A model generated the notes under the pieces. It did no database searches and had not been told where the DNA came from. It saw only the letters and a list, made by a program, of their open reading frames with translations. From CATQHQ01 sp965243805 (GTDB lineage: Bacteria; Gemmatimonadota; Gemmatimonadetes; Longimicrobiales; Gaopeijiaceae), in contig OZ251577.1 of assembly GCA_965243805.1 (NCBI GenBank), forward strand, positions 682,001-746,000: 64,000 nucleotides of DNA, read 5' to 3'. Positions 34,433 through 41,940 of this stretch are shown piece after piece; position 1 is the first letter of the stretch; the number at the start of each line of letters is the position of its first letter. The position numbers and the translations under genes were made by a program.

Positions 34433-36009
34433 ACGGAAGCACCCCCCGCTTCGTCGCTGCCGGGCTGGCAACGCTGGTGCTCGCCGCTGGCTGCGCCGGC
34501 GACGGCCCTTACGACGTGTTGCTGCGAGGCGGCCAAGTCGTGGATGGGACCGGCGACCCGGTCCGTCGAGCCGACGTGGCGATCCGGGACGGCCGAGTCG
34601 CCGCCGTGGGCGACTTGTCGGAAGTTGTCGCCACGCAGGAGCTGGACGTTGCCGGCCTCTACGTTGCCCCAGGCTTCATCGACGCGCATTCCCACGCTGG
34701 ACCCGGCCTGGCCACAGAACCCCTCAGCCACGGCGAACCTCTGCTGGCCCAAGGGATCACCACCGTGGTCATCAACCCGGACGGCGGCGGCGCCGTAGAC
34801 TTGGCGGAGCAGCGAACGGCGCTGGAAGCTCACGGACTCGGCGTCAACGCGGCTCAGCTGACCGCTCACGGCTCCATTCGCCGGCGCGTGCTGGGCATGG
34901 AGGACCGCGCGCCCTCCCCCGCCGAGCTGGACGAAATGAGGCGCCTGGTGCGCGAGGGGATGGAGGCGGGGGCCTGGGGCTTGTCGTCCGGCCCCTTCTA
35001 CCCGCCCGGCAGCTATGCGGAGAACGCCGAGATCGTCGAACTGGCGCGGGTCGTGGCCGAGTACGGCGGCATCTACACCAGCCACATCCGGGACGAGTCC
35101 AACTACACGATCGGCATCGAGGCCGCCGTAGAAGAGGTGATCGAGGTCGGGCGAGAGGCCGGGCTGACCGCAATCGTGACCCACATCAAGGCGCTGGGTC
35201 CGCCCGTCTGGGGCGCGTCGGCGGCGGTCGTGGAGCGGATCGAGGCCGCCCGCGCGCTAGGAGTGTCGGTCTACGCGGACCAGTACCCCTACTTGGCGTC
35301 GGCGACTGGGCTGTCCGCGGCACTACTCCCGCGCTGGTCCCAGGCTGGCGGCGGAGACGCCTTCGAGGAGCGGCTGGCCGATCCTGCCACCCGGGCCCGC
35401 ATCCGGGACGCCATGGTGGAGAACTTGGCTCGGCGCGGCGGCGCGGACCGAATCCAGTTCCGACGCTTTCGCGAGGACCCGTCGATCGAAGGGCAGCTCC
35501 TCTCGGAGTTGGCCGCGGAGCGAGAGGCCGACCCGGTGGACCTGGCGCTGGAGCTGATCCGCCAGGGCGGTCCGTCGATCGTCTCGTTCAACATGAGCGA
35601 GGAGGACCAGTTGCGGTTCATGACCCAGGAATGGACGATGACATCCTCCGACGGCGACCTTCCCTCGTTCGGCGTCGGCGTCCCCCATCCCCGCTCATAC
35701 GGCGCCTTCGCCCGCAAGATCGGCAAGTTCGTCTTCGCGGACCGAGTGGTTCCCCTGGAGGCGGCCGTGCGCAGCATGACCGGCCTGCCCGCTCAAGTAC
35801 TGGGCATGACAGATCGTGGCAAGATCGAGGAGGGCATGATGGCGGACTTGGCTGTGTTCTCGGACCACTTCCGCGACCTGGCCACCTTCACCGAACCCCA
35901 TCAGCTGGCCGCCGGGGTGGTGCATCTCTTCGTGGCGGGAGAAGCCGCGATCCTGAACTCCGGGTTCACGGGCGCTCGGGCCGGGCAGGTGCTGATGAAG
36001 GGGAGGTAG
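34429..36009 (+). CDS. N-acyl-D-amino-acid deacylase (D-aminoacylase), lipoprotein, copy 2
   Basis: 526 residues, ATG overlapping the ggt stop. Lipobox LVLAAGC is near residue 20. It has the same amidohydrolase pattern as the 19540-21237 protein: YVAPGFIDAHSHAGPG, GSIRRRVLGMEDR, GAWGLSSGPFYPPG, YTSHIRDES, AIVTHIKALGPP, and MTSSDGDLPSFGVGVPHPRSYG. Sequence divergence from the other copy is large, so the two are old paralogues, probably with different substrates. Being coupled to gamma-glutamyltransferase, it may process gamma-glutamyl or N-acyl amino acids outside the cytoplasm, which is inference. Confidence 0.9.
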   Translation: MNGSTPRFVAAGLATLVLAAGCAGDGPYDVLLRGGQVVDGTGDPVRRADVAIRDGRVAAVGDLSEVVATQELDVAGLYVAPGFIDAHSHAGPGLATEPLSHGEPLLAQGITTVVINPDGGGAVDLAEQRTALEAHGLGVNAAQLTAHGSIRRRVLGMEDRAPSPAELDEMRRLVREGMEAGAWGLSSGPFYPPGSYAENAEIVELARVVAEYGGIYTSHIRDESNYTIGIEAAVEEVIEVGREAGLTAIVTHIKALGPPVWGASAAVVERIEAARALGVSVYADQYPYLASATGLSAALLPRWSQAGGGDAFEERLADPATRARIRDAMVENLARRGGADRIQFRRFREDPSIEGQLLSELAAEREADPVDLALELIRQGGPSIVSFNMSEEDQLRFMTQEWTMTSSDGDLPSFGVGVPHPRSYGAFARKIGKFVFADRVVPLEAAVRSMTGLPAQVLGMTDRGKIEEGMMADLAVFSDHFRDLATFTEPHQLAAGVVHLFVAGEAAILNSGFTGARAGQVLMKGR

Positions 36010-36087
36010 CGCGGACGACGGGCGGGCCGACTTCACGGAGCGGCGGGCTCGCGTCCGCCCTACCCGAGAGCATGTGCGATTATGGCC

Positions 36088-36189
36088 CCGACTGGCCCGC
36101 ACCGCGTCGTCCACCGTCTGCTTGGTCAGCCGGTTCTTGAGCTCGGTGGCGACCGGCAGCCCGTTGACGAACAACGCCAAGTCCAGCCT
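36088..36189 (-). pseudogene. Fragment of a type I restriction subunit (HsdR)
   Basis: Thirty-four codons on the minus strand read RLDLALFVNGLPVATELKN then RLTKQTVDDAVRASR, the N-terminal nuclease-domain signature of HsdR (FVNGLPxxxELKNPxTGQTVxxAIxQY), with one residue missing before ELKN. There is no start, no continuation upstream, and downstream the frame drifts into unrelated sequence. It is a relic of a type I restriction-modification locus. Confidence 0.7.
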
Positions 36190-36417
36190 AGTAAAGGCTA
36201 GTAAAGCGCAAGTCTCTTACTGACAATGACTTACGAATGACGAGGCTCGTCCTGGAAGTCGTCTCCGGCCCACACGCTAGTAAAGGACCGCATCCGTGGT
36301 CTGGTCTCGGCTTCGGGTACGGCCAGAAGCCTTGACGGCCCGCAGGAGCAATCGTGTTCCCTGTGGCCAATAGTCACGGGGCGGCGGCCGCTCGTCCCGA
36401 TCACCAAGGTGCCGCCG
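36190..36417. other. Non-coding stretch with CTAGTAAAG repeats
   Basis: No gene is supported. CTAGTAAAG occurs at 36188-36196, 36198-36206 and 36277-36285. Open frames here have no recognisable product. The stretch links an HsdR relic to the PIN gene and looks like decayed accessory DNA. Confidence 0.45.
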
Positions 36418-37251
36418 TTAGTCACAGTCGGCACCTCTCTCCCGTTCACTGTTACGCTTCGCCTCGGGGCTCCGGGACGTTGGCATCGCGATCCGGCGCG
36501 CAAGCTTTCGCAAGTTCGGATCGGTGTGCACCCGCGAGTTCCTCCACTGCCGGTACTCGTCGGCGGTCATGTCCTGGATCTCTCTGCCGATCGTATCTCT
36601 TACCTCACGCAGCAACTTGACGTTGCTGAACGGCTGGGGCGCCCGGGAAGTCGCGGTCACAGGCAGACCGAGAGCTTGAGGCGTCTGAACGTCAAGTCGC
36701 TCATGGCCGCGGGCGACGTTGACGTAGTTGCAGAATTGGATCCGTTGCAGGTTGACAACGTTCTTGAAGTCCCAGCTGACCAGGACATCGGCCTTAGCCA
36801 ACGTGGCGAACGCGAAGTGGCGGGCATGGTGTCTCGCTGCGTTGGGCACAGCACCCACGCGAACGTAGGCGGCGACCAGCTCCTCGGAACTCCGGCTTGT
36901 GGTGAGGAATTCCGAATGGGCGTCGGGGACCCGCGACAGAACCGCATGGGCTTCCGATGACTCGTCTTCCACGGCCAGGGCCACGCTGTCCGAGAGGAGG
37001 AGCATGAAGTCGCCCCACGTGAAGGCGTCAAACAGCTGGCGGGAGGGCGTGAGAAAATCTCTCTCGAAGCAACCGAGTGCTACGGTCGCGTCGGCGTACA
37101 CGCGGAGTCGCGACGACCCGGAAGCTGCCAAACCTCCTGGAGCGATAGCGTTCATCAAGCCCGTCGCTTCCTTCTCCACCAGGGGATCGGGCTGGCCATT
37201 CCGGGCATCGGCTTCGACGGCCGCTGGACTCGTCGTGGAGTCACTCATCAT
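36418..37251 (-). CDS. PIN-domain toxin fused to an antitoxin-like tail
   Basis: 277 residues from ATG 37251 (a second ATG follows directly). Residues 48-200 form a PIN-type RNase domain of the VapC-like kind: RVYADATVALGCFERDF (first acidic residue Asp54), FMLLLSDSVALAVE, then HARHFAFATLAKADVLVSWDF (later acidic residues) and KNVVNLQRIQFCNYVNVARG. Residues 208-250 (SNVKLLREVRDTIGREIQDM) resemble the small antitoxin usually encoded beside this PIN family, here fused in frame. A truncated antitoxin reading frame overlaps the start. The protein could be self-inhibited or decayed. Composition is less GC-rich than the backbone. Confidence 0.7.
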   Translation of the reverse strand: MMSDSTTSPAAVEADARNGQPDPLVEKEATGLMNAIAPGGLAASGSSRLRVYADATVALGCFERDFLTPSRQLFDAFTWGDFMLLLSDSVALAVEDESSEAHAVLSRVPDAHSEFLTTSRSSEELVAAYVRVGAVPNAARHHARHFAFATLAKADVLVSWDFKNVVNLQRIQFCNYVNVARGHERLDVQTPQALGLPVTATSRAPQPFSNVKLLREVRDTIGREIQDMTADEYRQWRNSRVHTDPNLRKLARRIAMPTSRSPEAKRNSERERGADCD

Positions 37252-37411
37252 GGTTAATCGATCGTCTTGAGCGGGGATGCCTCGGGGGCTTGGGCCTCGC
37301 GAACAGGGCTTCCAGCTCTGGATCGAGTTCCTGGGTCTTGTGCCAGTGGAGGCGTTCTTCGATGGTCATGTCCGCGATCTCCTCGTTGATGCGGTCCCTG
37401 ATTATCGTGGG
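37241..37411 (-). pseudogene. Truncated antitoxin preceding the PIN toxin
   Basis: The minus-strand frame reads IIRDRINEEIADMTIEERLH followed by WHKTQELDPELEALFARP, the pattern of antitoxins paired with this PIN family. An in-frame TGA at 37412-37414 removes the expected N-terminus. The only ATG (37369) lies after the first conserved part and would give 42 residues. The stop overlaps the PIN start by 11 nt, as in an intact toxin-antitoxin operon. It is probably non-functional, unless a non-standard start is used. Confidence 0.6.
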
Positions 37412-37426
37412 TCACGGGAGCCTCGG

Positions 37427-38260
37427 TTGCCGGGGTGGCCGGTCGATTCAGGGGGGCGCGTAATCTACATCGGACGGGAAGCTCGGCAAGCGGGCACCGC
37501 GGTCGCGATCCAACGCCTCCTGGACCAGTACTGGAACTGGTTGCAGGAGCAGACCATGGTCCGAGAGGTAGGCGACCATGTAGAGATCACGACGCCCTAC
37601 CTCGACCGTCACAACGACTGCCTCCAGATGTACGCTAGCAAGACCAAGGAAGGCTTCATCCTTACGGACGATGGCTACGTGCTTGACGACTTGGCGCAGG
37701 CCGGAATTGACGTAACCAGCGGGAAGCGACGCTTATTGCTGGACGAGACGCTCAACGGCTTCGGAGTACGGGAAGTTGCAGGCGCTCTGCAACTGGAGAC
37801 GTCGGGCGACGACTTTGGGATACGCAAGCACAGCCTTCTTCAAGCCATGCTCGCCGTTGCGGACCTGTTCTACTTGGCGTCTCCGACGGTCGTGAGTCTG
37901 TTTCACGAGGACGTAACCGCGTGGCTTGACGGGTCTAACGTCCGATATACGCGGAACGTCAAGTTGACGGGCAAGAGCGGCTATGACCACAAGTTTGATT
38001 TCGTCGTTCCGAAGTCGCCCGATCAGCCCGAGCGCGTATGTAGGTCGCTCAACCGACCCGGCCGCAGCACGGCGCAGAACATGGCCTTCGCGTGGCTCGA
38101 CACCAAGGAAGTCCGCGACACGAACTCGGTCGCGTATGCCATCATCAATGACGCAGACAAGGCCGTCCCCCAGGCCGTGGACACGGCACTACGCAACTAC
38201 GGCGTGCGGACGATTCGATGGTCGGATCGGGAAGAGGCTGTAGTGCACTTGGCGATGTAA
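37427..38260 (+). CDS. DUF1828/DUF1829 domain protein
   Basis: About 277 residues if the TTG at 37427 is used. The frame is open to 37277, but that part is antisense to the antitoxin and does not fit the family, so the start is uncertain. DUF1828 follows at about 25-115: LLDQYWNWLQEQTMVREVGD and VEITTPYLDRHNDCLQMY, then GFILTDDGYVLDDLAQAGI. DUF1829 makes up the second half (SLLQAMLAVADLFYLA and the C-terminal INDADKAVPQAVDTALRNYG). The function is unknown; such proteins often occur in accessory regions. It converges on the DUF488 operon 64 nt further on. Confidence 0.75.
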   Translation: MPGWPVDSGGRVIYIGREARQAGTAVAIQRLLDQYWNWLQEQTMVREVGDHVEITTPYLDRHNDCLQMYASKTKEGFILTDDGYVLDDLAQAGIDVTSGKRRLLLDETLNGFGVREVAGALQLETSGDDFGIRKHSLLQAMLAVADLFYLASPTVVSLFHEDVTAWLDGSNVRYTRNVKLTGKSGYDHKFDFVVPKSPDQPERVCRSLNRPGRSTAQNMAFAWLDTKEVRDTNSVAYAIINDADKAVPQAVDTALRNYGVRTIRWSDREEAVVHLAM

Positions 38261-38324
38261 CCCCTCGTCACGATCTTCACACGGGTGACCGCAAGGCCCC
38301 GTCGCGCAAACGCCTTGCCCGCAT

Positions 38325-38798
38325 TCACATCAAGTGCACGACCTCCAGCCCGTCCCAGTGGCGTTGCAGGTACTCGGCCACGAGGCGCCGGTGGCATTGG
38401 TCGGGCTCGTGCTCGCTGCAGAGCAGGCAGTCGCCGTCTTGCAGGAACGGTTGGCCCGGCGTGGCGTGCTCTTCGGCGAGCGTGTCCTCGATCCGGCGCT
38501 CGCGCATTAGGGCGTCGAAGCGGGGCTCGTAGCCGGCCCAGTCGATCTGCTTCTTTCTGTAGTCCGTCAGCAGTTCGGGGTCCGGGGCCAACACCGGCAT
38601 GTGGACGTAGCCCACACCGCAGATCGCGTCCAGGAAGTAGGCGAGGTCGTTCTGCTTGGCAAAGCCCGCGAGTTGCGAACTGGGCCTGATTCGGACGTCC
38701 ACGACGCGACGGAGGCCCGACTGCTTGGCGGTGGCGACGAGTTCGCCGAAGAATCGTTGGGCAGGCTTCTTTGTGAATCCGATGGTGAAGAGCTTCAT
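38325..38798 (-). CDS. DUF488 family protein, copy 1
   Basis: 157 residues, last gene of a minus-strand operon, ATG overlapping the preceding stop (ATGA). DUF488 features: MKLFTIGFTKKPAQRFFGEL, RRVVDVRIRPSSQLAGFAKQNDL, YVHMPVLAPDPELLTDYRK and the cysteine/histidine motif LLCSEHEPDQCHRRLVAEYL. DUF488 proteins are small, conserved, lack an established activity, and keep the CxE...CHR motif that suggests metal binding or catalysis. Two different DUF488 genes in one operon with a dual-OB protein is the notable context. Confidence 0.87.
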   Translation of the reverse strand: MKLFTIGFTKKPAQRFFGELVATAKQSGLRRVVDVRIRPSSQLAGFAKQNDLAYFLDAICGVGYVHMPVLAPDPELLTDYRKKQIDWAGYEPRFDALMRERRIEDTLAEEHATPGQPFLQDGDCLLCSEHEPDQCHRRLVAEYLQRHWDGLEVVHLM

Positions 38799-39493
38799 GT
38801 TGCGGTGTGCCTCGGCTGGGGAGTTGACAGATGGGGCAGAGGCCGGTGCTCGTGCTTCCCGGCACTTGTCGGCGTCGGCACGGGGCCTTCGCCATGGGCA
38901 AATCCGACTTCGCGCGCTTGGCGTGCCACGGCCTCCTTGACGCGCTCGTCCCGCGTGCGAGGGAAGAGGTCCGTCTGCGCGTCGCTCAAGTTGTGCTTGG
39001 CAAGCAGGTCGTCGATGACGGCCGCATGGGACGCAAGGGAGCCATCCGCCAGGATGTGCTCGACGCCGACGCCTCGGCCGTCCAGGGCGTGCGCGACCAA
39101 GAGCGTGCGATGGCAGTGCAGCGGCTCCTTCTCCGAGCACATCACGGCGACGCGATGCGAGGCGGCTTCGGCCAGGAGCTCGTCAAGGCCCTGTCGAAAC
39201 GACGCGGCGCCGGCCACGCGGTCGTACCGAACACGCCCGTTCTCGTAGCAGGCAGGATCGGACGGACGGCCGCCCAGCTCGTCGCCGAAGTAGACATAGC
39301 GGATGTCGCTAGCGGCCAAGAAAGAACGCAACGCCTCCCGGTCGAAGTCCGGGGCAAACCGACTGTACGGGACCGACCGGACGTCCGCCAGCACGGCGAT
39401 TCCATGCCGGTGGAGCAACTCTTTCGCGAAGTGCTCCCGGGGATGGTTCGAGTGGCCGACCGTGAACACAGAAAGGGCTTGCCCCGACGGCAT
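38795..39493 (-). CDS. DUF488 family protein, copy 2, with C-terminal extension
   Basis: 232 residues. The DUF488 core (residues 8-150) has VFTVGHSNHPREHFAKEL, ADVRSVPYSRFAPDFDREAL, YVYFGDELGGRP and VAVMCSEKEPLHCHRTLLVA. The C-terminal 75 residues (HLLADG-like helix, then a histidine- and proline-rich tail) are not part of the domain. It is only distantly similar to copy 1. The start overlaps the stop of the dual-OB gene (TGATG) and the stop overlaps the start of copy 1, so all three are translationally coupled. Confidence 0.87.
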   Translation of the reverse strand: MPSGQALSVFTVGHSNHPREHFAKELLHRHGIAVLADVRSVPYSRFAPDFDREALRSFLAASDIRYVYFGDELGGRPSDPACYENGRVRYDRVAGAASFRQGLDELLAEAASHRVAVMCSEKEPLHCHRTLLVAHALDGRGVGVEHILADGSLASHAAVIDDLLAKHNLSDAQTDLFPRTRDERVKEAVARQAREVGFAHGEGPVPTPTSAGKHEHRPLPHLSTPQPRHTAT

Positions 39494-40179
39494 CAGCGCT
39501 GCTCCTCAATGACAGCGGCCGCCAGCTTGTAGCAGCTCCTCCCATAAGGTTCGCCCAAGCTAACAGTCAGATAGCACTCGCCGATCTCGTACTCGCCGTT
39601 GAGCTTCGACAGGTACGTCCTCTCGTACACGGGATCCGTGACCCAGATGCGATAGTCGGACCCAGCGTGAGAGAACACGGCCTGCACGCGGTGCTTGGAG
39701 TTGCCGAACGCTTCGCCAGGAGTGAACACGCGAAGACGCAACTGGTCCAGGTGCACAAGTCGCAAGGAACTGGAGACACGGTCCATGAGGTCCTCTGGAA
39801 CCTTGTCGTTGGCACCGCTGTACGTGTTGTGTCCGTCGATCCAAAGAGGCTCGGGCGGGTCCACCAAGCGAGGCAGATCAAACCAAGAGAAGCTGCCCAA
39901 CTTCTTCCAGTAGTGCTCGTCGTCGAGCGTCCAGTTCTCGGATTGCCACCCATCGGGGTTCGGCGCAAGCACCGGAACGCTCACGATGTCGAGGACCTTG
40001 GGGTCGCTGCCGTCCTCGTACTGTCGTTCGTGCTCCGACACTTCCTGGCTGTCACGCCTGCTCACGGGACGAATCCACGGACCCACCACCTTCCCGCTGG
40101 CCAACTCCCGCCCGGCGATGCATCGGCCCGACAGCTTACGCGAGTTGGCCAAGCAGACGATGCGCTTGACAGCGCTCAC
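39493..40179 (-). CDS. Dual OB-fold-like protein of the DUF488 operon
   Basis: 228 residues from GTG 40179. It begins KRIVCLANSRKLSGRCIAGREL, then VGPWIRPVSRRDSQEVSE, YEDGSDPKVLDIVSVPVL and DYRIWVTDPVYERTYL. This matches the dual OB-containing domain proteins annotated next to DUF488 genes in many genomes. OB folds usually bind single-stranded nucleic acid or oligosaccharides. A nucleic-acid-related accessory role is inferred; the exact role is unknown. It is coupled to the first DUF488 gene (TGATG) and follows a small gene by 36 nt. Confidence 0.78.
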   Translation of the reverse strand: MSAVKRIVCLANSRKLSGRCIAGRELASGKVVGPWIRPVSRRDSQEVSEHERQYEDGSDPKVLDIVSVPVLAPNPDGWQSENWTLDDEHYWKKLGSFSWFDLPRLVDPPEPLWIDGHNTYSGANDKVPEDLMDRVSSSLRLVHLDQLRLRVFTPGEAFGNSKHRVQAVFSHAGSDYRIWVTDPVYERTYLSKLNGEYEIGECYLTVSLGEPYGRSCYKLAAAVIEEQR

Positions 40180-40215
40180 GCCTGGGCCGCCCAGATCATC
40201 AGTGCTCGCGGCGGC

Positions 40216-40521
40216 TCATTGGGCATCTCCCTTCTTGTCATCCAGCATGGCACCCAACTCTGCCCACTCCAACGCCACCGCATAGCCCTTCTTGGTAGGA
40301 CGCACTTGGAGACACGTCACCTCGCCGTAGCGGCTGGAGGCCTGCACCGTGACCAGTCCGTGGTACTCCAGTGCGCGTCTGGCCATCTCCGGCGGATACG
40401 TGTCGTCGGCGACAAGGGCGACAAGGGCGTTCTTCTCCTCGGGCGACGGATGCTCCGGCATCGCGCTCTGCTGGGCGGTCTTGATCTTGGCGACGGTCTC
40501 CGTGGTCATCTTCGTCAGCAT
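40216..40521 (-). CDS. Small protein heading the DUF488 operon
   Basis: 101 residues from ATG 40521, which has a near-perfect Shine-Dalgarno (AAGGAGGAG, 5-6 nt spacing). The sequence is soluble and helical with a beta-like second half: KTAQQSAMPEHPSPEEKNAL, MARRALEYHGLVTVQASSRYG, KKGYAVALEWAELGAML. The arrangement suggests a winged-helix-like fold, and a regulatory role is possible, but no family is recognised. It is the first gene of the four-gene minus-strand operon, 36 nt before the dual-OB gene. Confidence 0.65.
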   Translation of the reverse strand: MLTKMTTETVAKIKTAQQSAMPEHPSPEEKNALVALVADDTYPPEMARRALEYHGLVTVQASSRYGEVTCLQVRPTKKGYAVALEWAELGAMLDDKKGDAQ

Positions 40522-40623
40522 CTTGCTCCTCCTTGTTGAGTCACCGCTCCCGGCTCTCGCGGCGAACGACTGGTACCTGAAGAATACTACTCCTTCCGCA
40601 GTCCTCACAGCACCACGGGTCCT

Positions 40624-41932
40624 CACGGCACCACTCCGTAGCGCCTGAGCACCTCCATCGTCTCGGGGATCGGCAGCGCTTGGCGCTCGCCCCAGCGGCT
40701 GGTCACGGTCACGGCCTTGAAGAGCGAGTTGTAGATCTCGCCTCTTCGGTGGCTTCGACGGTGGCTTGGAAGAGTGCCGACACTCTGGCATTGGCCAAGT
40801 CCTCCACGGTGCGCACCGCGTTGCCCGGTCGTCGGCGCGCGCCCTCGGCCGTGGAGAAGCTAATCACGTAGTCGCCGGAGCCGTTGCTGGCGTACGAACC
40901 GGTGCGGGAAAGCCCCATGATCGCACGGCGTCCCAGCCGGGTCAGGTTGCGCTCGGAGAGAGGGGCGTCGGTGGCGACCACGATCATGATCGACCCCTGG
41001 GATTCCCCGTCGCGCTCCTCCCATGCGCGCCCCTCACCACCTCCTGCGCCTGCGCCGGCATCCTCATCCCCGCCCCCGCCCCCCGGCTCAACCTGCGACC
41101 GGAAGGTGTAACGGCCCAGTGCCTCGCCCACCGGCGCACCTGCGATCTGGAGAATGCCCCCGAAGTTGGACTGCACCAGCACGCCGACCGTCCAGCCGCC
41201 CAGCGACTCGGGCAGCACCCGCGAACTGGTCCCAATCCCGCCCTTCCACCCAAACGCCGACGTGCCCGTGCCGGCTCCCACGGCCCCCTCCTCCACAGGC
41301 CTGGACTCGGCCCCGTCCAACGCGGCGCGAACGTGTGCGGCGGTGACGGGACGGCTGCGAATGTCGTTCAGGCCGCCGTCGTTGGTCTCCCCCACCACCG
41401 GGTTGATGGAGCGGACGTTCTCCATCCCCTCCCGCTCCAACGCCCACTCGACCATTGCGTCGGCCGCCTTCCAGACGCAGAGCGTGCAGGTCAACAGCAC
41501 GGGGGTCTCCAGCTCGCCGAGCTCGGCCACCTGGGTGACTCCCAGCAACTTGCCGAAGCCGTTGCCCACATGGACGGCCGCCGGGACGCGGTCGAAGTAC
41601 AGGTTGCCGCCGTGGGGACGGATCGCCGTCACCCCGGTGCGCACTCGGTCGCCCTCGACGACGGTCGCATGGCCCACAAGCACGCCGGCCACGTCGGTGA
41701 TTGCGTTGAACGGACCCGGGCGAAAGATCCCCGGCTCGATGCCCAGCTCCCGGGCTCGCGGTCGTTCTTCCTGGCCCCCGGGCGGAGGCTGAGCCGCGGC
41801 CGAACGCTGGGCCGCACCCGTCGAGACTCCCACCAGCACCACTGCCAGCGCGGCAAGGGCTCGCGCCGTGGCGGCCCGTCGTTGCGTCCACATGAACCTT
41901 CGTGGCGTGCACATGAACCGTTGCGTCTTCAT
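40624..41932 (-). pseudogene. P1-family (DmpA-like) aminopeptidase, frameshifted and separated from its RBS
   Basis: A self-processing Ntn-type peptidase (DmpA/BapA group) with signal peptide, then PGPFNAITDVAGVLVGHAT, GNGFGKLLGVTQVAELGEL, NPVVGETNDGGLNDIR, and VVATDAPLSERNLTRLGRRA. Near 40736 the frame breaks: FQATVEATEEA continues out of frame, while removing two bases restores IYNSLFKAVTVTSRWGERQA and the normal C-terminus ending RRYGVVP at 40624. As written, the open frame stops at 40709. In addition, an IS1380 element begins 9 nt before the start and separates it from AAGGAG at 43730-43735. The gene is therefore very probably inactive; a sequencing error could explain the frameshift but not the insertion. 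Confidence 0.8.
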
Positions 41933-41939
41933 GAATGAG
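41881..41939. repeat. About 20-bp repeat (3 copies) duplicating start codons
   Basis: Three diverged units each containing CATGAA lie at the 5' end of the peptidase gene; on the minus strand they give ATG codons at residues 1, 7 and 14 (MKTQRF, MCTPRRF, MWTQRR). Confidence 0.85.
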
Positions 41940-41940
41940 A

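Noticed and set aside
36231..36503. A 90-residue minus-strand frame between the HsdR relic and the PIN gene
   Set aside because: It overlaps the end of the PIN gene in another frame and shows no recognisable motif.
37277..37426. N-terminal 50 residues of the longest DUF1828 frame
   Set aside because: They are antisense to the antitoxin remnant and absent from the family pattern, so a later start was used.
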